The notes beneath the pieces were generated by a model. That model saw only the letters and a program-made list of their open reading frames with translations. It was not told the DNA's origin and did no database searches. A stretch of 64,000 nt of DNA from Mimachlamys varia (taxonomy: Eukaryota; Mollusca; Bivalvia; Pectinida; Pectinidae), in NCBI GenBank assembly GCA_947623455.1, contig OX392534.1, positions 8,690,001-8,754,000 of the forward strand, given 5' to 3'. Each line of letters begins with the position of its first letter. Position 1 is the stretch's first letter. The position numbers and the translations under genes were made by a program. This document shows, one piece after another, positions 52,485 through 64,000 of this stretch.

Positions 52485-52938
52485 TAGGATGTACACCATA
52501 TATCGCTACAACAGTAGGTTCCCCCTATATAGGATGTACACCCTATATAGCTACAACAGTAGGTTCCCCCTATATAGGATGTACACCCTATATAGCTACA
52601 ACAGTAGGTTCCCCCTATATAGGATGTACACCCTATATAGCTACAACTGTAGGTTCCCCCTATATAGGATGTACACCCTATATAGCTACAACAGTAGGTT
52701 CCCCTATATAGGATGTACACCCTATATAGCTACAACAGTAGGTTCCCCCTATATAGGACGTACACCCTATATAGCTACAACAGTAGGTTCCCCCTATATA
52801 GGACGTACACCCTATATAGCTACAACAGTAGGTTCCCCCTATATAGGACGTACACCCTATATAGCTACAACAGTAGGTTCCCCCTATATAGGATGTACAC
52901 CCTATATAGCTACAACAGTAGGTTCCCCCTATATAGAT
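52485..52938. repeat. 45-bp minisatellite, ten copies, with CCTATATAGG palindromes
   Basis: The unit contains GCTACAACAGTAGGTTCCCC then CTATATAGGATGTACACCCT. Both a perfect palindrome (CCTATATAGG) and a second CTATATAG recur in every unit. The period is a multiple of three, which produces 136- and 176-codon open frames on both strands. These are artefacts of the repeat. Confidence 0.93.
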
Positions 52939-53509
52939 ATAAACTATGGATTTGTACCCTAACACAGCCACAAAGGGTAAGGTACCATATATAGCCCAAC
53001 AACCTCCAGAGGTATTATAGTTCCATTTTAGTTCAAATGTAAGATTCACCAAAGGAGAGATGTATATTGGGTAAAAGCAACTTACCATTTTTTAATTTTT
53101 TGTTTTCAAACTATTTTACAATTTTTTTGGAATGCATCACGCATGTCTCTAACTAACTCTGTCTTGATAATTCTTATGATATATACATCTGATGTTCACT
53201 GAATGGTGCTAAACAAAGTCTGTTAATGTAGGCAGTGTTTACTTCTAACAGTCAGGTATAGCGCCTTACCTTGGGATAAAAACGCTACCTAAGACTGTCC
53301 CCAGTGACCGACAATGATGTATTGACGCTGAAGTAGGCCGTTAACTATTACACCAAGCATCATTACAATATTAGCATAAAAAACGGTTTTCACTTTATCA
53401 ATTATTTAAACACCAGCACATTTTTTTTCATCCTTGTTTGTCAACATGTCTTAATGACCTTTTCACAGTTCAGGTAAATTACCCATCTTTTACACTCAAA
53501 CTGTAGCCT

Positions 53510-54100
53510 ACCTAATAAAGACACACATTACCGAGCCTACTTCATAACAACTCACAACGTTACCGTAATCTACCTAATAACAACTCACAACATTACTCTA
53601 TTCTACCTAATAACAACTCACAACGTTACCGTAATCTACCTAATACCGATACTCATTACCATAGCTTACCTAATAACGACACAAAACATTACCATAATAT
53701 TGATACACATTACCATAGCTCGCCTAATAACAACACACAACGTAATCTACGTAACGACACACAACATTACTGTATTCTACCTAATAACAACTCACAATAT
53801 TTCTGTATTCTACCTAATAACAACTCACAAAATTACTGTATTCTACCCAATAACAACTCACAACATTACTGTATTCTACCTAATAACGATACACATTACC
53901 ATAGCTTACCTAATAACGACACACAACATTAATGTAATCTACCTAATAACACACAACAATACCATAATCTACCTAATAACAACATACATTACTGTATCCT
54001 GCTTAATAACAACACACAACATTACCATGATTTACCTAATAACGATACACATTACCATATATCAGCTTACCAAATAATAACACATTACATTACCATAGCT
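53510..54100. repeat. Diverged tandem repeat built on CCTAATAACAACTCACAAC
   Basis: Successive units carry CTACCTAATAACAACTCACA followed by ACATTAC(T/C)GTA, with spacings of roughly 30-36 bp and frequent substitutions. It is clearly tandem but old. The 125-codon plus-strand frame at 53700-54077 is repeat-derived. Confidence 0.85.
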
Positions 54101-54107
54101 TATACCT

Positions 54108-54456
54108 AGTAGCAATGCAAAATAACATCAGAAATGGTAAGCATGCACTTTCAATCTTGTCACATAATAACTTAAGAAATGGTAAGCACTATCAATCTTG
54201 ATACGTAATAACATCAGAAATGGTAAACACTTTTAATCTTGTCACATTATAACTTTAGAAATGGTAAGCACTTTTAATCTTGTCAAATAATAACACCAGA
54301 AATGGTAAACACTTTTAATCTTGTCATGTAATAACATCAGAAATGGTAAACACTTTTAATCTTGTCATGTAATAACATCAGAAATGGTAAGCACTATCAA
54401 TCTTGTCATGTTATTACATGACAAGATTGATAGTGCTATAGAAATGGTGAACACTT
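54108..54456. repeat. 39-bp minisatellite, about eight copies, ending in an inverted unit
   Basis: The unit contains AATAACATCAGAAATGGTAA followed by GCACTTTTAATCTTGTCA. It directly follows the preceding array but has a different unit. The last full copy is followed by part of a unit in inverse orientation, which makes a perfect hairpin at 54390-54437. Confidence 0.88.
54390..54437. repeat. Perfect 21-bp inverted repeat with 6-base loop
   Basis: The left arm (54390-54410) begins AGCACTATCAATC. The right arm (54417-54437) is its exact reverse complement, with TTATTA between. The loop plus right arm equals the reverse complement of a normal repeat unit, so this looks like an inversion by template switching and not a functional terminator. 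Confidence 0.92.
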
Positions 54457-57400
54457 TCAATGTTTCAAGTATAGGAGCTGACATAACCAGACAGGTGGTA
54501 AGTGTGGTTGAATTGGGCGGGTGATCTCATAACCTACAGTAGTCGGTTTTATAATTTAGCTGGTCATTGCGAACGTAAATCCAGTACAGACATATGTAGA
54601 TATCAATCCCGAAGATAGCAGAAAAAAGATGAAAGAATAATTAATGACGAAAAAAGGCAGAAAATAGAAGCCACAAAAAGATCAGTAGTAGCCGAGTCTC
54701 TACAGAATACAAAGCCCCCCTACTTTAACTGACACCTGGTGAGCTGCTACGATGTTTTCCCTTTGATCACAGAGTGTGAAATCTATGTTGCCAAATCTTA
54801 CCCTTGTTTACATGACAATGGAGGCTTGCTGAAGCACATCCTGCTCCGACCCCTAGTCATACGCCCGACGACACTTTAATACGTCCGATCCGTAAGACTG
54901 CACTCGCAATATAAACAGTAAGATTTCCAGTCTGTACATCAAACCTCTGATGCTAAAATACCTTTTTTGTTCCGTTGACATGCAAGGTTACACTTTAAAC
55001 ACAGCTTCATGCAAAATTGTGGAAGATATTTTCTCGAATACTTCCGCTAAGTCAGCCCAATAGAGGTTCACCCTGTCTTGTTTTTCTGCAGGTTTACGTG
55101 TAGTGGCCACTAGGACCAGGTGTGACTATCTCTGGACTGAGCCTCACAGCAGGTCACCGAGGACTTGCGAGACTTGTGATCTGTCCGTAATCCATCACCT
55201 CCAACTTGTGGTCTCCAGCACGTCTTACACGCTTTACTTGAAGAATCTTTCCAGATTAAATCAATATTTTTGAGATTGATATCACAGAGATTCCAGCATA
55301 ACAGTTAATTTAACCTGTAGACTATGTTCTTCGTATGCTCTCTTATCTGTTGATGATCATCACAGAGTAAAGAATAATTTTCATATTCCACGAGCCATGC
55401 AAATTTTCTCTCAAGTTCAGTCACGTAATCAATGAGCCATTTTTTTTAAACAGAAGTACTGTTTGTATGAGTGGAGACCTGCGTGAAAAACGCCACTAGA
55501 TTCACGATAGATTGTGTCGAGATTAACACAAATGCGCTTCTATGATGTGGCACAATGCACGCCAGGCGGGCACATCAAAGGCAGGCCATAGCCATTCATT
55601 AGTAAAACACAACAATGGCTTGTGTATTGTAGGAGCCAGGTATACCTGGACGCCGTACCTGTTCTCCGTACCTGGACATTCTACCTGGCCGTTCTACCTG
55701 GGTATCTAATCACTGCTACCTGTCCTAAGCCTAATGCCCTAACATGGACAATACTCTGCTTGTTTGTATTCCATTAGCTGTGTCGAAATTTCCTAATTGA
55801 TTTCTTGTCTGATTCTTTTTTTTCAAAAAATAAAAATCTAATGAAATTCTTTTCTTGCTAATTCTTATAGTTTGAATTAGGCTTCAAAATCAATTTTCAA
55901 ATTATTCATAAAAAGTTAATGTGATTGCATAATGCATGAAATATTTGATGTCTAGATAAAGGGATAATAATCCTTTCTACTTACAATAACGGCTGGTGAA
56001 TAACCGAATGTCAGTTAAAACAGGTTTTTTAAACAAATATTAAGTTGTATGGACAAAAACTCATTGATGGTCAAATCAAGAGCTTAGCAGATAAAAACAT
56101 GTTTATTACAACACAAATTTACCTGAGAGGACAGGTGTTCTTATTGCAGAGGTTAGTTGTTTCCATGGTAACTCAGGTTTCTACCGTTACCACGGTAACT
56201 CAGATTTCCTTAGAGTAGGGTTTACCTGGTAGGATAGTTTTCTATAGAGTTAAGTTTCCTAGGTTATATTCCATTAGGGTCTACAGTATAACAGGGTTCC
56301 TCTGTCCCAGTTGACAGTTATAAGAGGGATTTTTTGCCCCAATGCATTACAAATTTCTAACCATCAGGTCACGTACTGCTGGACTTCCAGGCCAGATAAT
56401 CAATGTAACCATTATACTTATACAAATATTATCATTTGTCCCATAAAAAAAATCTAATTTCATTATACCTAATACTGGCTATTGTTAATACAGTGTCCAG
56501 TGTAATGAGATATACAGTCAGACATGTATATTATTGTAACTCAATGGTTTCAAATTACCAAACAAATTGACCAGTGGTCAAATGACTAGACTCCAGCCAT
56601 CTGCTGGGCACTGCACTGCCCAGTGTGTTGAATGTACACTTGACTAGGACCTCCTGGGCCCACAATCTGCCCCCTACTTCTCAGTAATGATAAGATACAG
56701 GTCATCTGTGGCCATAGTATATTACTGACCACTTCTATACTGATCAGAGATTAGGGCCATATGGTTATATAAACACCAGAAACATTCTCCTGAGGCCTTA
56801 TCTTGTGGGTTACATAGTGGAGGAATGCCAGAGGTAAACACACAGATATTAGGAGGCAGTGACCTCTATTACTGGGAAGCATCTCAAGGTCATTCAAACC
56901 TGGATCCTCCAATCTCCACACAGACACTCTAACCAGTATGGCTAGCTGATTAACCACGTTCAGTGCCACCAACTAAGTGCAGTTATCTAACAAGCATGGT
57001 GTAAGATTTGGGAACAGTAATATTTGTTCTGGACACAATCTTAAGGTCAATTCTTGACACATTCTCAAGGTCACTTGAGTCACAACTTATATGTTATAGA
57101 CTTAATTTTCAATCATGCTTGAGTAACATCACGACTGTTCACAAACTTTCCCACAATTTTTTCTCGCACCTGATATAGTTTGATACGCAAGAACAGCCAC
57201 CAAGTCTATGAAACTAGAAATCATTCAATATCGTTATTATAGAAAAGAAAATTGATATCAGAGAAATTATATGTATGTGATATGAACAGATGGTTGTGAG
57301 ATTTGATCGTTGTACATTTTTAAAATGTTTAAATGATTTTTAAAACCAGAACACCTGCATAGATATATATATGGTATATATCAATAAGTAATATGTTCTA

Positions 57401-58759
57401 CCAAGCTTCTAAAAGACTGTGACATTTCTATACACCCACTTGTATCCAGGACTGGATGTCCAAAACTCGAAGCCCGGGACACCTGGTACGATCTTTGCAG
57501 GTAACCATGATAAAGAGCTTTTCCAGTGCCCGCCAACCCAACATTGTCACGGTCTATACAAAACTTATAACTCTTCTTTGACTTTTCTGTGTTTCCCATA
57601 CATCAAAAAGATGCTTTGTCTCAAACAAGCACGACTTATCCACCAGTCCCTGTGAAGGGATTTGGCTGTTGTTTACCGCAAGGAGAAAACTACCACCTAC
57701 AAATACCATTGAAATAGGATCAGACTTACACAAATATTTTGATTTGTGAACAACAAAGCAGATTTTAATACTTGTGTTATTGTGTTTCTAAGTCCTTAAT
57801 CAGGACAACCAAAAGGCAAGGACGTCATGGTCTTAATGAACCATTCCTTTGATGTACTGATTTCTCAATTTGGGCGTAAAACTCCTGACTTGGGGATTTC
57901 GTTTGTCCCCCAACAAGAAGTCTGTTAGTCTGTATTGTTCGATTGTTCAGAAGTGGGATTCAGTTTAGTCACTCGAGCAAATCTATCTCCCGAAACTCTT
58001 TTCTTTTTTCATCAGATTGTGTTTTGCTTGTCCAGTCTATAATCCGATTTAATCTTTTACTAAATAGAGAAAAGCCCCTATGAATATTTCGGTTTCATTA
58101 TCAGACAGACGAGAAAAGAATAGGCCCTGAAAATTGACACCGGCGGTTTGTCAGCTGGACAAACCAATAGACCCTATCTATCAGCGGGTAAGAAATGTTG
58201 GCGATAAAAAAATACTACCTTCTTTTATATTTCAACATTTTCTTTTCATAGTAAAATATTATATGCATTTCAGGTATGTTACGAACTATATTGGAAGTTT
58301 TACACCTGCGAGAAATTTATATGACATCACAGACCTACTCAGGAAATTGCTCCCTGATAGCATCAGACAGGAATAATGGGTCCCCAGCAACATGCAATCC
58401 ACTGGTGGAGGGTCGGTGGTGCACATCATACATACACTATCACCCAATTCAAAACGCAGATATCTAAACCAGCAACAACGCCATAGATCTCATCAGTATC
58501 TGATTCTCACCGGCTGCAATTAGTGGGGTGTCTGTAGTTAGGCCGGTAACCGACGGTAACTGGGGACTTTATGGGTTATATCACACAACAAACTCATGTG
58601 TCGCCATGTTTTTTGTCGCAATATGACACATCTCAGTTATTTGTCATGTTAGGTACAATCAACCAGCGAGACTATCGCTCCATCTCGTACACACAACTGG
58701 TATGCGGAAACCCTTCAAAGACAGAGTGTGTGAGTCTTAATGTAGAGTAACACTGTCCC

Positions 58760-61700
58760 AGATAGACTGAAGGTAAAAGTCTATCGTAGAGGTACACAGA
58801 TAGACTGAAGGTAAAAGTCTATCATAGAGGTACACAGATAGATTGAAGGTAAAAGTCTATCATAGAGGTACACGGATAGACTGAGGGTAAAAGTCTATCG
58901 TAGAGGTACACGGATAGACTGAAGGTTAAAGTCTATCATAGAGGTACACAGATAGACTGAAGGTAAAAGTCTATCATAGAGGTACACAGATAGACTGAAG
59001 GTAAAAGTCTATCATAGTGATACACAGATAGACTGAAGGTAAAAGTCTATCATAGAGGTACACAGATAGACTGAAGGCAAAGTCTATCATAAAGTCTATC
59101 ATAGTGATACACAGATAGACTGAAGGTAAAGTCTATCATAGAGGTACACAGATAGACTGAAGGTAAAAGTCTATCATAGTGGTACACAGATAGACTGAAG
59201 GTAAAGTCTATCATAGTGATACACAGATAGACTGAAGGTAAAGTCTATCATAGTGATACACAGATAGACTGAAGGTAAAGTCTATCATAGAGGTACACAG
59301 ATAGACTGAAGGTAAAAGTCTATCATAGTGGTACACAGATAGACTGAAGGTTAAAGTCTATCATAGTGATACACAGATAGACTGAAGGTAAAGTCTATCA
59401 TAGAGGTACACGGATAGACTGAAGGTTAAAGTCTATCATAGTGATACACAGATAGACTGAAGGTAAAGTCTATCATAGAGGTACACAGATAGACTGAAGG
59501 TTAAAGTCTATCGTAGAGGTACACGGATAGACTGAAGGTAAAGTCTATCATAGTGATACACAGATAGACTGAAGGTAAAGTCTATCATAGAGGTACACAG
59601 ATAGACTGAAGGTTAAAGTCTATCGTAGAGGTACACAGATAGACTGAAGGTAAAAGTCTATCATAGAGGTACACAGATAGACTGAAGGTAAAGTCTATCA
59701 TAGAGGTACACGGATAGACTGAAGGTAAAGTCTATCATAGAGGTACACAGATAGACTGAAGGTAAAGTCTATCATCGAGGTACACAGATAGACTGAAGGT
59801 TAAAGTCTATCGTAGAGGTACACAGATAGACTGAAGGTAAAGTCTATCATAGAGGTACACAGATAGACTGAAGGTAAAGTCTATCGTAGAGGTACACGGA
59901 TAGACTGAAGGTAAAAGTCTATCATAGAGGTACACAGATAGACTGAAGGTAAAGTCTATCATAGAGGTACACAGATAGACTGAAGGTAAAGTCTATCATA
60001 GAGGTACACAGATAGACTGAAGGTTAAAGTCTATCATAGAGGTACACAGATAGACTGAGGGTTAAAGTCTATCATAGAGGTACACAGATAGACTGAGGGT
60101 TAAAGTCTATCATAGAGGTACACAGATAGACTGAAGGTTAAAGTCTATCATAGAGGTACACAGATAGACTGAGGGTTAAAGTCTATCATAGAGGTACACA
60201 GATAGACTGAGGGTTAAAGTCTATCATAGAGGTACACGGATAGACTGAAGGTTAAAGTCTATCATAGAGGTACACAGATAGACTGAGGGTTAAAGTCTAT
60301 CGTAGAGGTACACAGATAGACTGAAGGTAAAGTCTATCATAGTGATACACAGATAGAGTGAAGGTAAAGTCTATCATAGAGGTACACGGATAGACTGAAG
60401 GTAAAGTCTATCATAGAGGTACACAGATAGACTGAGGGTAAAAGTCTATCGTAGAGGTACACGGATAGATTGAAGGTAAAAGTCTATCATAGAGGTACAC
60501 AGATAGACTGAAGGTAAAGTCTATCATAGAGGTACACAGATAGACTGAAGGTAAAGTCTATCATAGTGATACACAGATAGACTGAAGGCAAAGTCTATCA
60601 TAGTGATACACGGATAGACTGAGGGTAAAAGTCTATCATAGAGGTACACAGATAGACTGAAGGTAAAGTCTATCATAGTGATACACAGATAGACTGAAGG
60701 TAAAGTCTATCATAGAGGTACACGGATAGACTGAAGGTTAAAGTCTATCATAGAGGTACACGGATAGACTGAAGGTAAAGTCTATCATAGTGATACACAG
60801 ATAGACTGAAGGTAAAGTCTATCATAGAGGTACACAGATAGACTGAAGGTAAAAGTCTATCATAGAGGTACACAGATAGACTGAAGGTAAAGTCTATCAT
60901 AGAGGTACACAGATAGACTGAAGGTAAAGTCTATCATAGTGATACACAGATAGACTGAAGGTAAAGTCTATCATAGAGGTACACAGATAGACTGAGGGTA
61001 AAAGTCTATCGTAGAGGTACACGGATAGACTGAAGGCAAAGTCTATCATAGTGATACACGGATAGACTGAGGGTAAAAGTCTATCATAGAGGTACACAGA
61101 TAGACTGAAGGTAAAGTCTATCATAGTGATACACAGATAGACTGAGGGTAAAAGTCTATCGTAGAGGTACACGGATAGACTGAAGGCAAAGTCTATCATA
61201 GTGATACACGGATAGACTGAGGGTAAAAGTCTATCATAGAGGTACACAGATAGACTGAAGGTAAAGTCTATCATAGTGATACACAGATAGACTGAAGGTA
61301 AAGTCTATCATAGAGGTACACGGATAGACTGAAGGTAAAAGTCTATCATAGAGGTACACAGATAGACTGAAGGTAAAGTCTATCATAGAGGTACACAGAT
61401 AGACTGAAGGTAAAGTCTATCATAGTGATACACAGATAGACTGAAGGTTAAAGTCTATCATAGAGGTACACAGATAGACTGAAGGTAAAGTCTATCATAG
61501 AGGTACACGGATAGACTGAAGGTTAAAGTCTATCATAGAGGTACACAGATAGACTGAGGGTTAAAGTCTATCATAGAGGTACACAGATAGACTGAAGGTA
61601 AAAGTCTATCATAGAGGTACACAGATAGACTGAAGGTAAAGTCTATCATAGAGGTACACAGATAGATTGAAGGTAAAAGTCTATCATAGAGGTACACAGA

Positions 61701-62191
61701 TAGACTGAAGGTAAAAGTCTATCATAGAGGTACACAGATAGACTGAAGGTAAAAGTAGGTACACAGATAGACTGAAGGTAAAAGTCTATCATAGAGGTAC
61801 ACAGATAGATTGAAGGTAAAAGTCTATCATAGAGGTACACGGATAGACTGAGGGTTAAAGTCTATCGTAGAGGTACACAGATAGACTGAAGGTAAAGTCT
61901 ATCATAGAGGTACACAGATAGACTGAAGGTAAAGTCTATCATAAAGGTACACAGATAGACTGAAGGTAAAAGTCTATCATAGAGGTACACAGATAGACTG
62001 AAGGTAAAAGTCTATCATAGAGGTACACAGATAGACTGAAGGTAAAGTCTATCATAGAGGTACACAGATAGACTGAAGGTAAAGTCTATCATAGCGGTAC
62101 ACGGATAGACTGAAGGTAAAGTCTATCATAGTGGTACACAGATAGACTGAAGGTAAAGTCTATCATAGCGGTACACGGATAGACTGAAAGT
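58760..62191. repeat. Large minisatellite, 37/38-bp unit, about 90 copies, each an inverted repeat
   Basis: The unit contains GATAGACT, then GAAGGTAA(A), then AGTCTATC, followed by a spacer such as ATAGAGGTACACA. The two 8-bp arms are exact reverse complements, so every unit can fold into a stem with an 8-9 base loop. Variants are AGAGGTAC or AGTGATAC in the spacer, CACAG or CACGG before the stem, and GGTAA, GGTTAA or GGCAA in the loop. The array is about 3.4 kb. Minus-strand open frames across it (for example 60897-61274) are simple repeat translations. Confidence 0.96.
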
Positions 62192-64000
62192 AAATCTAAC
62201 ATACGAGAGAAGAGTTTTTGTATGTACCAAAGACAGGAAAAGCAAACATGTTTTTAGATAACTTTGTTGCGGATCGACAGAAATGATAAATAAAACAAGA
62301 AAGAAAACATTTACCATACATATATCATTGACATGTCATAGAACAGAAACCAAAACGTCTCCCAGGCAAGACCAAATGTCTCCCAGCCAAGACGTTTTTA
62401 TTTGACCTCCAAAATGATGGATGAGAAAGAGTGCAAGTTTAAAGGGACATTACCAACACTCAAAAGTATGGAAATCACAAACTGGTAGCCATTTGACATT
62501 AAGAATGATTTATATGTTTAACAGTTTTACTTTGATACATAAAAAAATAAAATGGAAATCAGAAAGATGTTGCCATGCTACACAAAAGACTTATAGATGT
62601 ATCGTTAATGTTTGACAACATTGATCAATATAAAATATGATTGAAATGCCGCAGAAAATAATCATATAACCCAACACACATAAATGCTGTAAAAACAGAC
62701 AGAACATTGCATGTCGCAGTGAAACCGTGATACTGTCTGTAACATTTGATGGTTTAGATACCTACAGATTGAAAAAAGCATTGCAAAATTTAATAAAGTA
62801 TAAAAAAGTCAAAGGAATGTATGAGGGTATAATTATTTACCTCGTAAAGTATGACAAAAGTAAATTGTTTTGATGTAACTTATATGAAGTAATAACTATA
62901 CATGTATATCTTAGCGTCTACTTCCACATTGGTACCACATGCGAGACCATTTATTGGAACTGACAGCCATCTTGGATCAGTCACATGACCACCTTTCAGC
63001 AGCACTTACATAACATACATATCTTCTACTGTCAGAAAAATTTTAAATTCACCTTGACATTCTTATGTAACAGGAATTATGATGTCAATGTTGCTTGTCA
63101 TTTTTCTCTATTCTGCCTCAGAATAAATATTGGTACCACATGTGGTTCTAGACAGATTTGACAGCAAAAGTAAGAAGCCACTTATGTAGATATTTTGTAT
63201 TCACACAACCATCACGACGTTCATATTTGACATAATTATGATGTCTGTATAAAGCGTATTGATATGTCATTCGCTCGGCTCCACCTCCTATTACATATCA
63301 GTACCACATGCGGGTCCTGGAGGGTTTTTCAGGTTCCCCTGTGAAGCTACAAGTGTGACATTTACCCTGTATTTGTGGGGGAATGTGTAGGCTGTGGCCC
63401 ACATCTGTAACATATGAACTACATATGTTTACGGTAGAGATCAAGGGAGGACGGCTACACACTACAATAGCCACCGTGATATACACCCAAACCCTTCACC
63501 CCTGTATCCCACCCAACAATGGCACCACTCTGATCTGGCAAATCTCTGTCCTGCTTTCTCTCTAAACAAATACTTGACCGTTTTGAAATAAATTATAGAC
63601 TGTCTTGTCAGTTTGGTCCAAAAACACAAGGTTGCATTTCGCCCTTCATTATTCTTGGAATGATCGTCAGAGTATCTTTCCTTGTATATTGTTTACTTTA
63701 CATACATGTTGTATACCAGGGAGATATTCACCCAGTTTAACTATCGCCCTCATCTCCTTGGTGATGAAAGTGAATGCATGACATTGAACATCAGCATACG
63801 CCCTACTGATATTCATTCCATTTTGAAGCACAATACAAGGTTCACATGGACTTTTATTTCTGACAAAGCAAATATTTTCCAGTGAACAGATATTGTCTAC
63901 ACAGACTTTTGATGTTTTTTTTCCAGAAAGTTTTGACATAAAAGGGTAGATATATATTCATATCCTGAACAGCTCCTTCAAAGGTTCTGCGGTTTGATGT

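Larger units (their letters stand above)
36360..64000 (-). other. PDZRN3/4: Upstream intron or 5' region of the PDZRN-like gene, at least 27.6 kb
   Basis: The visible PDZ1 exon opens at VNG, so an upstream exon must encode the first two thirds of PDZ1. I scanned the minus strand for a donor preceded by a DRIxQ-like ending or an LGFxIxGG loop and found no convincing match. The whole stretch is therefore probably one intron. It holds about ten distinct tandem arrays listed separately. Between them (43.2-48.6 kb, 54.5-58.7 kb, 62.2-64 kb) I see only AT-rich sequence with short chance frames. Confidence 0.65.

Noticed and set aside
52432..53088. Long open frames on both strands (176 and 136 codons, Tyr/Gly-rich)
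   Set aside because: Both come from the same 45-bp repeat; open frames on both strands are expected from the period alone.
53269..53330. Minus-strand open segment between a CTTCAG and a GTAAGG donor
   Set aside because: Two of three frames are closed and the open one (SIHHCRSLGTVLGS) is not PDZ-like; treated as chance splice signals.
54390..54437. Rho-independent-type terminator
   Set aside because: The genome is eukaryotic, the stem is AT-rich without a T tail, and the arms are explained by inversion of the adjacent repeat unit.
60897..62317. Minus-strand repetitive frames with SVYLYDRL motifs
   Set aside because: Translation of the 37/38-bp hairpin array; frames shift wherever 37-bp units occur.

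Overview
This is eukaryotic DNA, AT-rich and mostly non-coding. It lies inside one large split gene on the minus strand. No bacterial-style operon, rRNA, tRNA or CRISPR array was seen. Four short exons with correct splice sites, continuous reading phase and clear homology identify a PDZRN3/PDZRN4-type protein (RING-finger and PDZ-domain E3 ubiquitin ligase family). In transcript order they are 36359-36133 (end of PDZ1 and the linker), 23024-22886 (acidic linker), 12597-12499 (start of PDZ2) and 1529-1467 (middle of PDZ2). Together they give 528 nt, or 176 codons. The RING and TRAF-type zinc-finger exons, the first half of PDZ1 and everything after the middle of PDZ2 are not in the window as far as I can see. 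The introns are 10-13 kb, and the sequence upstream of the first visible exon runs at least 27.6 kb.

The protein divergence, the single PDZRN3/4-like form, the long introns and the load of minisatellites and short inverted-repeat elements suggest an invertebrate, probably a lophotrochozoan such as a bivalve mollusc. This is an inference from general character, not from a diagnostic marker.

Layout. 1-1466: partial intron. 1467-1529: PDZ2 exon. 1530-12498: intron with three copies of a 91-bp inverted-repeat element (MITE-like) and a 46-bp tandem repeat. 12499-12597: PDZ2 exon. 12598-22885: intron with a 27-bp minisatellite and one MITE copy. 22886-23024: linker exon. 23025-36132: intron with a 3-kb, 50-bp minisatellite, a G-rich flank, a 394-bp TTAA-ended MITE and two more 91-bp MITE copies. 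36133-36359: PDZ1 exon. 36360-64000: upstream intron or 5' region crowded with about ten unrelated tandem arrays. The largest are a CT-rich array (48.6-50.4 kb) and a 37-bp array whose every unit is an inverted repeat (58.8-62.2 kb).

Most long open frames in the window are translations of tandem repeats whose period is a multiple of three, or chance frames in introns, and are not listed as genes. The most interesting non-gene structures are the array of hairpin-forming repeats, the CT-rich array that would make a G-rich pre-mRNA, the higher-order structure in the 50-bp array, two MITE families, and a perfect 21-bp hairpin that looks like a template-switch inversion.
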